A program made the position numbers and the translations under genes. From SKVL01 sp051747785 (GTDB taxonomy: Bacteria > Patescibacteriota > Minisyncoccia > Phycocordibacterales > CSBR16-193), in contig JBNJGN010000002.1 of NCBI GenBank assembly GCA_051747785.1, positions 1 to 42,562 on the forward strand: DNA of 42,562 nucleotides, given 5' to 3'. The notes beneath the pieces are model-generated. The model made no database searches and was not told the DNA's origin. It saw only the letters and a list, made by a program, of their open reading frames with translations. Of this stretch, positions 1 through 7,172 are shown piece after piece (position 1 is the first letter of the stretch; every line of letters begins with the position of its first letter).

Positions 1-1
1 T

Positions 2-364
2 ATTATTCCCAATCTCTTGGTTGAGGGTGTGCATAAAGAGCTCTCTTCAGCAAAAGCCCAGTTCGTGTATATAGGCAATATAATGACCAAGTTCGGAGAG
101 ACAGACGACTTTGATTCTTTTGATCTTATAGAGAAGATGGAGGAATTCCTGCCAAGGAGTTTGGATAAGGTGATCTTTAACAGCACTAGGCCGGAGAGTG
201 ATATACTCGAGAAATATAAAGAGCAGAAGTCTTTTTTTATTGAGCATCCTAGAGAGGAATCGGGAAATAGAGAATTAATAGTTGAGGATCTTCTAAGTGT
301 ATCGGGTGGCATCGTCAGACATGACCCTGAAAAGCTTGCCGGTCTCTTGGAGAGAATTTTGTAA
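2..364 (+). CDS. yvcK: YvcK-family protein, C-terminal part (5' end outside window)
   Basis: The reading frame is already open at the window edge and ends at a TAA, so about 120 C-terminal residues are present. The visible N-terminal residues IIPNLL followed by VEGV, then VYIGNIMTKFGETD, match the conserved PNLL(V/I)xG and N(V/I)MTxxGETD blocks of the YvcK/UPF0052 (gluconeogenesis factor) family rather than the related transferase CofD. In Bacillus, YvcK is a cytosolic nucleotide-sugar-binding protein that links metabolism to cell-wall growth; the same role here is inference. The tail RHDPEKLAGLL is also typical of the family's C-terminus. The next gene starts 8 bases downstream, so the two are probably co-transcribed. 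Confidence 0.8.
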   Translation: MIPNLLVEGVHKELSSAKAQFVYIGNIMTKFGETDDFDSFDLIEKMEEFLPRSLDKVIFNSTRPESDILEKYKEQKSFFIEHPREESGNRELIVEDLLSVSGGIVRHDPEKLAGLLERIL

Positions 365-372
365 TATCCAAT

Positions 373-1626
373 ATGTCCAGCGAAAAAATACCTTTTTCTT
401 TCGGAGAAGATGAAGATAAAAATGAGAAGACGGACTCCTTGTTAGATAATTTTGAGAATTATAAAGAAGCAAGGAGGAAAGAGGTTAAAAAAGAGCTAAC
501 CGAAGAGCAATTCTCTGAATTACTGTCATTTGAGTTTAAGAAGTTCGTTGCCGGCAATCCTCTAATTGAGGGAGTTTTTTCACCCGAAGAAGAGATACAA
601 GAGGTGCTTGAACTTTCAAATGAAGAAAAGAAGGCGAAGCTCGGGGAGTTCAGAGAAAAGTTGAGGAAACAGAAAGAGGCCTGGGCTAATTGTAGAATAT
701 TTATTGAAAGGTACATTGAATTTAATAACGATGTGCCGAAAAATTATCTTTTAAACCTTGTTGAACAATTCGGAGAGTATTATGGCTTTACCGAGGAGCA
801 AAAAAAAGATGCCGAGCATCTCATGGACATCTATTATCAAAAAAGGCAGGATGCTCTGGATATTCGTGAAAGATTTCCTGATGATCTTGACCTTATAGAG
901 GAATTAACCGGAGTAAGATTTGATGATTCTTCGGAGTTTGAGGTGAAAGTGGGCCCAGCGTCGGTAGATATTCAAACCAACAGTGAAAATGTGACCCTGG
1001 TAGATCAAAGAGCAAGGGGTGTAGAAATAGAGGAAGAAGAAAATGAAAGAGATGAAGAGATCTTGGTGAAAGGTTTTTTCCGTATCTCTCGTACGCACCC
1101 ACCTGTTTATTATACAGTTTTAAGTACCAGCGGGGGCTTTAGAGAGTTGCAAAAAGTAGATGTGCACGAGCAACAGCATATAAAGAATAGAATAGTAAGC
1201 AATATCTTTGAGGAAGATATTCCCGAGATAGAGAAGGATTATCTTATTGTTGGTCTTAATAAAGAAAACGACTCTGATGAGAGAGAAAGGATCCTTGATC
1301 GCTATTTAGATATGAAGATGAGCGAAGCTCTTGATAGGGTCAAGGATGAGATCATCTCTTTAAGTATTTCCGGACACAGCATTGAAGATCATGGTGTTTT
1401 TGATTTTGAAGAGAAAATAAAGATCAGAGAAGATCTCTTAAGGAGTGATAAAGAAAGAGGTCTTAAGGATCTTTATCTGGAAAAGTATGGTGAAGTGCTT
1501 AAAGAAGGAGTGGAGGCTTTTGGGAAGCTGGTGAGTTTGGGTTATTCTAAAAAAGAAGCGGTGTATTTGCTTGCGGATAAAGATCTACGGAAGTGGCCCA
1601 AGACAGTTAAAAGAATAAGCGGTTAG
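373..1626 (+). CDS. Conserved-type hypothetical protein with HExxH (zincin-like) motif
   Basis: The product is a 417-residue soluble protein, strongly charged and helical, with no signal peptide or membrane segment visible. Residues 265-269 read HEQQH, preceded by VDV. This fits the zinc-binding HExxH motif of zincin metallopeptidases and sits in the expected helix-like context. A strand-like stretch (PPVYYTVLSTSGGF) comes just before it, as in several zincin folds. The residues after the motif hold several acidic candidates for a third zinc ligand, but none can be picked by eye. The gene follows the yvcK-like gene by 8 bases and precedes an NlpC/P60-like gene. I do not recognise the family, so metallopeptidase activity is a hypothesis from one motif. 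Confidence 0.6.
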   Translation: MSSEKIPFSFGEDEDKNEKTDSLLDNFENYKEARRKEVKKELTEEQFSELLSFEFKKFVAGNPLIEGVFSPEEEIQEVLELSNEEKKAKLGEFREKLRKQKEAWANCRIFIERYIEFNNDVPKNYLLNLVEQFGEYYGFTEEQKKDAEHLMDIYYQKRQDALDIRERFPDDLDLIEELTGVRFDDSSEFEVKVGPASVDIQTNSENVTLVDQRARGVEIEEEENERDEEILVKGFFRISRTHPPVYYTVLSTSGGFRELQKVDVHEQQHIKNRIVSNIFEEDIPEIEKDYLIVGLNKENDSDERERILDRYLDMKMSEALDRVKDEIISLSISGHSIEDHGVFDFEEKIKIREDLLRSDKERGLKDLYLEKYGEVLKEGVEAFGKLVSLGYSKKEAVYLLADKDLRKWPKTVKRISG

Positions 1627-1677
1627 ACATCAACCGCTGATCTGTGCTTTTGAAGTTCTTATTTTATGTTGTAAGAT

Positions 1678-2166
1678 ATGGTTATGTCGGCAAAAAGGTC
1701 AGCTATTTTGGAAAAAAAAGACAGAGTTGTGATACCGAGAACTTTTGATACTTATATGGCGGTTATAAAGAATTCTCCGGGAACAGAGATGTTCAAGAAT
1801 GTTTATGCTAATGTGGATGGTGAAAAGAAAGACATAACTGACAACGGTGACCTTTCTTGTGCCTTTTTTGTTTCTTCGGTTTTGGTGATATTTAAATTGA
1901 TAAAAGAGATACATATTACGGTCGCTTCAACGGTAGAGGATATGGAAAGAAACGGTTGGGTAGATACTGAGAACCCCGAGCCGGGCGATGTTGTCATCTG
2001 GGGTGAAGAGTATTCAAATAAGGATAAGCACAAACACATCGGCTTCTTTCTGGGGGGAGATAGGGCAATAAGTAATAGTAAATATAAAAGGCATCCAGTA
2101 GAGCATCCTCTGGATATGAACGATAGGAAAGTGGAGAGGTTTTTGAGAAACGGATCTCTGAAATGA
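1678..2166 (+). CDS. NlpC/P60-like putative cysteine peptidase/amidase
   Basis: The product is a 162-residue protein with the layout of a compact papain-like NlpC/P60 or CHAP domain. The candidate nucleophile Cys61 lies in DLSCAFFVSSVL, a helix-start context typical of these enzymes. It is followed by PEPGDVVIWGE, the common 'GD(V/I)V(I/V)W' strand, and then by candidate catalytic His120 in HKHIGFFLG. Such enzymes cut peptide links in peptidoglycan, but this protein has no signal peptide, so it may act inside the cell or leave by another route. The start is ambiguous: ATG at 1678 or 1684, both close behind a poor -10-like sequence. The gene ends just before a strong terminator at 2196-2232. 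Fold call moderate, activity inferred. Confidence 0.6.
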   Translation: MVMSAKRSAILEKKDRVVIPRTFDTYMAVIKNSPGTEMFKNVYANVDGEKKDITDNGDLSCAFFVSSVLVIFKLIKEIHITVASTVEDMERNGWVDTENPEPGDVVIWGEEYSNKDKHKHIGFFLGGDRAISNSKYKRHPVEHPLDMNDRKVERFLRNGSLK

Positions 2167-2195
2167 GTTTAGTTGAGGATTTCAAATTAAGTTTT

Positions 2196-2232
2196 AATTA
2201 AAAAAGAAGGCAGGATACCTTCTTTTTTAATT
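2196..2232. terminator. Bidirectional intrinsic terminator, perfect 15-bp stem
   Basis: Positions 2196-2210 and 2218-2232 are exact reverse complements (AATTAAAAAAGAAGG against CCTTCTTTTTTAATT) around a 7-base loop. The stem has a short GC part near the loop, and an A-tract on one side becomes a U-tract on the other, so it can end transcripts from both directions. It lies between the convergent genes ending at 2166 and 2273. Confidence 0.8.
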
Positions 2233-2272
2233 GAGGATTTTAAAAACCTGTGTATTCTATCTTCCTGTTTTT

Positions 2273-2590
2273 TTATTCTTTGTTTTGTAGGTACTGAAAC
2301 CTTTCCAGTTCTTCAGGGGTAAACTCTCTGTCAATCTGGGTCTTTCTTAGTTCTCTTAGCTCGTTTTCCTCTTCCTCGGTAAGCTTGGGGCCGGTCTTGG
2401 CCTCGCTTTCTTTTTGTTGCAGTCTTTGGAAATCCGCTCTTTCCTCGTCAGTTAGTTCTCCGTTTATTTGTTTTTTCCTGTAGTGATTTAATCTTTCCTG
2501 TTCATTAGGATCAAGGAGAGGTTCTCCTTCTTCCCAGACATCTTTATTAATATTTGTTTCATTGGTGTTTATTTTTTCAAAATTTTCCAT
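2273..2590 (-). CDS. Small acidic protein with two copies of a ~30-residue helical motif
   Basis: The product is a 105-residue soluble, highly charged protein with no cysteines and no membrane segment. Its body is an internal duplication. One copy starts ERLNHYRKKQINGELTDEER and ends RLQQKE; the second starts NELRELRKTQIDREFTPEEL and ends YLQNKE. In both, a helix with RK-Q-I is followed by a short turn (E-L/F-T) and a second helix ending L-Q-x-K-E. This looks like a repeated helix-turn-helix hairpin or a coiled-coil binding module, not a known enzyme. An AT-rich sequence with a minus-strand TATAAT (plus-strand 2617-2622) precedes the start and could be its -10 box. I do not recognise the family. 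Confidence 0.6.
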   Translation of the reverse strand: MENFEKINTNETNINKDVWEEGEPLLDPNEQERLNHYRKKQINGELTDEERADFQRLQQKESEAKTGPKLTEEEENELRELRKTQIDREFTPEELERFQYLQNKE

Positions 2591-2754
2591 GATATTTAAA
2601 TGTATTAGTTAATTTTATTATAATCAATGTAAAAGACATTTTCCACCTCCTTACTATCTTCTTGTTGTTTATTGCTGGCTTGTAGGGCGAGGGTGTTTTA
2701 TAATTAAGAGGATAGTTGATTATTAATTTACGGAAGGCAGACTTTTAACACGGC

Positions 2755-2815
2755 ACTGTTTTAACGAACAGTTTTAATTTCAATCTTTAGTTGCCATCTA
2801 TTTATTATACAAAAA
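2755..2815 (+). promoter_or_regulatory. Leader region with small hairpin and -10 box for the pyruvyl-transferase gene
   Basis: The 225-base space between the divergent genes is AT-rich. At 2755-2772, ACTGTT and AACAGT form a perfect 6-bp inverted repeat with a 6-base loop. A TATTAT at 2803-2808 lies 7 bases before the ATG at 2816, the same spacing seen at several other genes here, so transcription may begin at the start codon. The -35 is poor. I see no other gene in this stretch. Confidence 0.4.
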
Positions 2816-3592
2816 ATGAGTGAAATAGTTAATATTTATAGAAAAAATACGACAAATATCGGTGATGAGTTTTCTAATCCTGAAAAGTATTTTGATTTTT
2901 TAAAAAATATTGAGACTATAGAGTTTACAGAAATGTCTCCTGAGTATCTTGCCAAATATGTAGAGAATAAGAACGTCATACTTGGTGGAGGGGGATTACT
3001 GGAACAGGAATATTTTAAAGATCATATGAAGTTTTTACTTGATTCTGATTTCAAGAATTTAATTGGATGGGGTATTGGTCATAATATGCATGGACGTTTA
3101 GATGCTCTATTTAGCAGTTATGATTACTTAGATAAATTTGATCTTTTGGGAGTTAGAGACAGTGTGCCTATTTTTGATTGGGTTCCTTGTTCTAGTTGTA
3201 TGCATTTTTTCTTTGATAAAGATTATGGAATAAAAAATGATATAGTTATTTATGAACATGAAAATTTTCCACTTAAAGAATGGAATACAGATTTTCCCAA
3301 AAAAAAGAACAGCGACTCTTTTGAGGAAGTTGTGGAATTTTTAGGCAGTGCTCTATTAGTTATAACTAATAGTTATCATGGAGCATATTGGGCAACTCTG
3401 TTAGGGAGAAGAGTTTTGATTGTACAACCTTTTTCTTCCAAGTTTTTTAATTTTAAGCACCCATTGGTTGTTGCTAATAATTTTGATATTAAAGATATAG
3501 AAAATTTGCCGGTTTATCCAAAAGCGTTGGAGGAATGCAGAGAAAGAAATGTTAAATTTGCTGAACTGGTGCGAGATTTGATTATTCATTAA
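2816..3592 (+). CDS. Polysaccharide pyruvyl transferase family protein
   Basis: The product is a 258-residue protein with the hallmarks of the polysaccharide pyruvyl transferase family (CsaB/WcaK-like). A glycine-rich VILGGGGLL lies at about residues 55-62, a central GIGHNM segment follows, and near the C-terminus comes NSYHGAYWATLLGRR (from about residue 185), which carries the conserved histidine of the SxHG(A/T) block. Family members move pyruvate from phosphoenolpyruvate onto surface sugars, or act as related glycan transferases. The gene is visibly richer in A and T than its neighbours and stands alone between a divergent gene and a nuclease gene, which suggests recent transfer. The donor and acceptor cannot be told from sequence. 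Confidence 0.75.
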   Translation: MSEIVNIYRKNTTNIGDEFSNPEKYFDFLKNIETIEFTEMSPEYLAKYVENKNVILGGGGLLEQEYFKDHMKFLLDSDFKNLIGWGIGHNMHGRLDALFSSYDYLDKFDLLGVRDSVPIFDWVPCSSCMHFFFDKDYGIKNDIVIYEHENFPLKEWNTDFPKKKNSDSFEEVVEFLGSALLVITNSYHGAYWATLLGRRVLIVQPFSSKFFNFKHPLVVANNFDIKDIENLPVYPKALEECRERNVKFAELVRDLIIH

Positions 3593-3645
3593 ATTATATA
3601 GTTTTAGTTCATTTTAATACTCGTTAAATTACTTCAGGGCTTCTT

Positions 3646-4530
3646 ATGTTCAAATTTTCAAAACAGGAATTTTTCAAGGTTCTGTTGGTTTTAGGGGCTT
3701 TAGTTCTTATTTTAGCCTTTTTTCTGTATCGTGCCGGTGGTATTTTTACAGATGAAGAGGATCGCCGTGACACACCTCCTGTAACACAAGAGAACACCAT
3801 TCATTTTTCAAAAGCACCGGATAATGTCGGCGAAGAGCTTTGGGTTTTCGGTGAGTTAGATCATGTATTTCTCTCTAACAATGGCAATTACTTTTTGAAC
3901 TTCTGTTCTGATTTCAGGGAATGTTCTTTTAATGGTGTTATTTTTTCTAAATACGCGCATCTTTTTGACGATATTGAATCTTGGTCGGGTCAAGAGATCT
4001 ATATTTACGGAACCGTTGGAACTTATGAAGGAAGACCTCAGATAATAGTTGAAAAGAGTGAGCAGATAAAAGTGGATACGGAAAAGATCCCTGAAGAGAG
4101 TGGCGGAGATTTGGTGGAGGTGGTCAGTGTCATAGATGGTGATACCTTTTTGGCTGAAATTAACGGGAAGACAGAATCGGTTAGGCTTATAGGGATTGAT
4201 GCGCCGGAATTGGAAGGACCCCACTCCACTGAGGAGTGTTATGGGCAGGAAGCGGCGGTTTTTTTGGAAGACCTTATAAGTGATAGGGGTGTGGTTTTAA
4301 GGAGAGGAGAAGAGGTGTCTGACAGGGATAGATACGGGAGGCTGCTTCGTTTTGTTCATACTGATGAGGGGGAGGAGGTTAACGCTTTGATGATAGAGAG
4401 AGGTTACGCTTTCGTTTACGGGGCGGAGGATTTTACTAAAATGGGGGATTTCAAGGAAATGGAAGATGAAGCACGCATCTCTCGCAGAGGACTTTGGAGC
4501 GATGAGTGTGAGTACTATTTTCAATACTAA
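3646..4530 (+). CDS. Membrane-anchored OB-fold plus thermonuclease (SNase-like) protein
   Basis: The product has 294 residues. A single N-terminal membrane segment (about residues 10-28) would leave the rest outside the cell. Residues about 50-145 resemble the small OB-fold seen beside nucleases, with TVGTYEGRPQIIV as its last strands. Residues about 155-290 are a staphylococcal-nuclease-like domain. VIDGDT (D164, D166) and RLIGIDAPE (R180, D185, E188) match the calcium site, first catalytic arginine and catalytic glutamate, and DRYGR (R232) matches the second catalytic arginine. All key residues are present, so an active calcium-dependent nuclease is likely. Likely role: degrading external DNA or RNA for nucleotide salvage (inference). 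The next gene, also an anchored envelope enzyme, has its own promoter. Confidence 0.85.
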   Translation: MFKFSKQEFFKVLLVLGALVLILAFFLYRAGGIFTDEEDRRDTPPVTQENTIHFSKAPDNVGEELWVFGELDHVFLSNNGNYFLNFCSDFRECSFNGVIFSKYAHLFDDIESWSGQEIYIYGTVGTYEGRPQIIVEKSEQIKVDTEKIPEESGGDLVEVVSVIDGDTFLAEINGKTESVRLIGIDAPELEGPHSTEECYGQEAAVFLEDLISDRGVVLRRGEEVSDRDRYGRLLRFVHTDEGEEVNALMIERGYAFVYGAEDFTKMGDFKEMEDEARISRRGLWSDECEYYFQY

Positions 4531-4581
4531 TAGGCCTTAGGTAAGCGGGATTTTGTACTGTTAGAGCGGATCGTTCAGCCG

Positions 4582-4590
4582 TGTTATAAT
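4582..4590 (+). promoter_or_regulatory. Extended -10 promoter, near-leaderless start
   Basis: TGTTATAAT at 4582-4590 is a perfect extended -10 box and ends 8 bases before the ATG at 4599. Transcription would start within about two bases of the start codon. No good -35 is seen, which is normal for TGn-type promoters. Confidence 0.65.
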
Positions 4591-4598
4591 GGAGATTA

Positions 4599-5531
4599 AT
4601 GGATAATTATAAGATAAATTACGAAGAACCTTCCGAGAATAAGAGTTATCTGCCCTTTCTTCTTACCGTTTTGGCTGTGGTGATAGTGGCGGGCGGAGCT
4701 TTAGGAGCCATTGAGATTTACTCTCTTAAGATAGAGATGGATAGACTGCGAACTTCATACCAAAACAGGGTTATGGATCTCGGATCTGAGATATTTTCTC
4801 TTAACCGAGAGAGGAAGGAACTCATGAATATTAATGAGGATCTAAGAAGAGACTTGAAAGAAGAACAGCGAACAGTCGGCTCGCTTTTGGATAGATTGGA
4901 AGAGGTGACCGGAGAGGTAGAAGAGATCAGGAAATTACAGGAGATAGATCCGGAGCTTTTGAAAAAGTATTCAAAGGTTTACTTTTTGAATGAGAATTAT
5001 GAACCTTCGGGTCTTGAGGAGATACCGGATAAGTATTTGGCCGTTACCAGAGATGAAGCGTATTTTCATGAGAAGGCATGGCCTTTCTTGCAGAGGATGT
5101 TAAGAAGCGCTGACAGAAGAGGTTTTGAACCCAGAGTCGTTTCCGGTTTTCGCTCTTTTGAAGAGCAGTCTGAACTTAAGCAGAAATATAACGTTATATA
5201 CGGAGAAGGATCCGCTAACCAATTTTCTGCTTCTCAAGGATACTCTGAGCATCAGCTAGGCACCGCGGTGGATCTTTCTGTGGAAGAAATGGAAGGGGCG
5301 CTGGGTGGATTTGATAATACGGAATTTTATGAATGGTTAAAAGATAACGCTCATAGGCATGGGTTTGTTTTATCTTATCCCGAGAATAATCCGTCTTATC
5401 AATTTGAGCCATGGCATTGGCGATTTGTGGGGGTAGATCTCGCTAAGGAGCTTCATGAGAGGGATATGTATTTTTATGATATGGAACAGAGAAAGATAGA
5501 TGATTATAGGATCAAACTTTTTGATCGGTGA
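4599..5531 (+). CDS. VanY-type D-alanyl-D-alanine carboxypeptidase, membrane-anchored
   Basis: The product has 310 residues: a short cytosolic N-terminus, one membrane segment (about residues 19-42), a coiled coil (about 45-120) and a C-terminal peptidase domain. The domain carries the VanY/DacB signature: SEHQLGTAVDLS (from about residue 216) gives the zinc-binding His and Asp, and EPWHWRFVG (about residue 269 on) gives the catalytic/zinc His. VSGFRSFEEQ is the usual substrate-side block. Enzymes of this family trim the last D-Ala from peptidoglycan stem peptides outside the membrane. The coiled coil may set the distance from the membrane to the wall or drive oligomerisation. It has its own near-leaderless promoter. 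Confidence 0.88.
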   Translation: MDNYKINYEEPSENKSYLPFLLTVLAVVIVAGGALGAIEIYSLKIEMDRLRTSYQNRVMDLGSEIFSLNRERKELMNINEDLRRDLKEEQRTVGSLLDRLEEVTGEVEEIRKLQEIDPELLKKYSKVYFLNENYEPSGLEEIPDKYLAVTRDEAYFHEKAWPFLQRMLRSADRRGFEPRVVSGFRSFEEQSELKQKYNVIYGEGSANQFSASQGYSEHQLGTAVDLSVEEMEGALGGFDNTEFYEWLKDNAHRHGFVLSYPENNPSYQFEPWHWRFVGVDLAKELHERDMYFYDMEQRKIDDYRIKLFDR

Positions 5532-5543
5532 TCTCCCGGTCGG

Positions 5544-5552
5544 TGTTATAAT
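5544..5552 (+). promoter_or_regulatory. Extended -10 promoter
   Basis: TGTTATAAT at 5544-5552 lies 13 bases after the stop of the VanY-type gene and about 48 bases before the ATG at 5601. The predicted leader is about 40 bases. Confidence 0.55.
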
Positions 5553-5600
5553 TTATGATATCCTTAATAGATAGCAGGAAAAGATCAGGGGATCGTATTT

Positions 5601-6545
5601 ATGGCTAAAAAAATAACAAGAGATTCTATAATAGCCGGAGTGCTTGTAGCTTTTACGGTTGGGTTGATGGTTTTGGTTTTTAGTATCTTTGAGGATGCTG
5701 TCGGACATGGCATAGCCATTGCTTCTCTGGCGGCTACTACAACCATAGTTGTCTTTCAGCATCGTACTCGGGCGGGGGATCCTAAAACCGTTGTTATCGG
5801 TTACGTGACGGCTGCGGCTATAGGTGTACTGGTGGGATTTTTACCGGAGTCTCTTTTGGTTTTACAGGTGCTATTGGGTGTAGTGGTGTTAATAGTTATT
5901 CTTTTTACTTTAGATCGTATGCACCCGCCTGCTGCCGCTTACCTTTTCGGTTTTATACTTGGAGATTATGGTTTTGTAGAGTTTTTTTTGACACTTATGG
6001 CCTTAATGGCCTTTTTTGTTTCCTTGGCGGTAACGGTCTTTCTCATAGAACAGGTCTCTCTCTTAGTTGGTTTTTCAAAGAAAGAGGGTGGAGAAAAAGG
6101 GAAGCCAAAAACCTATTTCGGCTTAATGGAGTATTATGTAGATAAAGCCGTACCTTTTTTATTGGTCTTGCTTTTCGCTTCAATACTCTCGCAATTTTTG
6201 TATCCCGAAGTGTTAGAACCTTTTGGTCCTTACTTTGATATGGTAGATCAGGTAGTGATTCTTTTTCTGATCGTTGATCTGGGGTTTAAATTCAAAGAAG
6301 CTTCTTCAGCCACGTCTTTTTTCCGTCGTTATTGGTTGGAATTGATCGCCGTTTTACCTTTTTTTATCGTGGTCCGTGCATTTCAGGGGTTGGCAGTTTC
6401 AGCTGAATTCTTGACCAAGGGGGCTCTTAGTATCCCCGTGGGTTCACAGACTTTCCTGCGGTTTCTTCGGCCCATGGCACGTTTCCCTAGATTTTTAAGA
6501 ATGCTTGATAATCTGGAGTCTCTCGGTGGTTTTAATAAAAAGTGA
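5601..6545 (+). CDS. HPP-family membrane protein with voltage-sensor-like C-terminal domain
   Basis: The product is a 314-residue membrane protein in two halves. The N-terminal half (about residues 1-165) has five or so hydrophobic helices and the MHPPAAA motif that names the HPP family, which includes nitrite and other small-ion transporters. A charged linker (about 158-170) leads to a second helical half. There, FFRRYWLELIAVLPFF resembles the S2-S3 region of voltage-gated cation channels, and FLRFLRPMARFPRFLRML resembles an S4 helix with an arginine every third or fourth residue. No pore loop (such as GYG) is present, so the second half looks like a sensor domain alone. Transport by the N-terminal half is a family-level guess; the combination is unusual. 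Confidence 0.65.
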   Translation: MAKKITRDSIIAGVLVAFTVGLMVLVFSIFEDAVGHGIAIASLAATTTIVVFQHRTRAGDPKTVVIGYVTAAAIGVLVGFLPESLLVLQVLLGVVVLIVILFTLDRMHPPAAAYLFGFILGDYGFVEFFLTLMALMAFFVSLAVTVFLIEQVSLLVGFSKKEGGEKGKPKTYFGLMEYYVDKAVPFLLVLLFASILSQFLYPEVLEPFGPYFDMVDQVVILFLIVDLGFKFKEASSATSFFRRYWLELIAVLPFFIVVRAFQGLAVSAEFLTKGALSIPVGSQTFLRFLRPMARFPRFLRMLDNLESLGGFNKK

Positions 6546-6556
6546 AGATATAATTT

Positions 6557-7144
6557 ATGGAATTAAAAAGACCAGAATCAGATCAGCCTATTCCGGAAAA
6601 CGCCGATATGGTTTTCAGAGGTGAGCTTTTTGAGGTCTATCAGTGGGAAGAGGAGACTTTTGATGGCAGTAAGCTTATTTTTGAAAAGGTAAAAAGACCC
6701 GATACTGTAGTGGTGTTTCCGGTGCTTAAAGATGGCAGAGTGGTACTCGCTCACCAGGAGCAGCCCGGGAAGAAACCATTTATGAGCGCTTTGGGAGGAA
6801 GAGTTAATGAAAAGGAAGATGTTCTGGTCGCGGCAGAGAGGGAGCTTTTAGAAGAAAGCGGGTATGAAGCGGAAAAGTTCATTTTATGGGGGGTCGAGCA
6901 CCCGGTCTCCAAAGTTGATTGGGTGGTGTATACTTTCGTTGCCAAGGGGGTAGAGAGGGTAAAAGAACCCGAGCTTGAGAGTGGAGAGAGAATAGAGACA
7001 AAACCGGTTGCTTTTGATGAGTTTATAGAAGTTGTTTTGCGTGATGATTTTTCCGAGAAAATGGCCTGGAGGAAGGTTATGGAAGCCAAGGCCTCTTCGG
7101 AGAAGATGGCGGAGCTCAGGGAGCTTTTTGATCCGTCCGTTTGA
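6557..7144 (+). CDS. Nudix hydrolase, ADP-ribose-pyrophosphatase-like
   Basis: The product has 195 residues and a complete Nudix box: a glycine followed by five residues and E, then seven residues and RELLEESGY, within GGRVNEKEDVLVAAER. The N-terminal part (about residues 20-60) has the strand pattern of ADP-ribose pyrophosphatases, where the substrate is ADP-ribose or a related nucleotide sugar and products are AMP plus ribose phosphate. Metal-binding glutamates of the box are intact. It begins 11 bases after the HPP gene, with a TATAAT at 6549-6554 that is too close to be a sure promoter. The substrate cannot be fixed by eye. Confidence 0.85.
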   Translation: MELKRPESDQPIPENADMVFRGELFEVYQWEEETFDGSKLIFEKVKRPDTVVVFPVLKDGRVVLAHQEQPGKKPFMSALGGRVNEKEDVLVAAERELLEESGYEAEKFILWGVEHPVSKVDWVVYTFVAKGVERVKEPELESGERIETKPVAFDEFIEVVLRDDFSEKMAWRKVMEAKASSEKMAELRELFDPSV

Positions 7145-7172
7145 CTTTTATGTGATAACCGAAATTATTTAA

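Noticed and set aside
5555..5608. Short upstream ORF overlapping the HPP gene start by 8 bases; a similar one at 38046-38123 before greA
   Set aside because: Both begin only 2-3 bases after the -10 box, upstream of the expected transcription start, so they would not be in the mRNA. The equal 8-base overlap is probably chance (ATGxxTAA).
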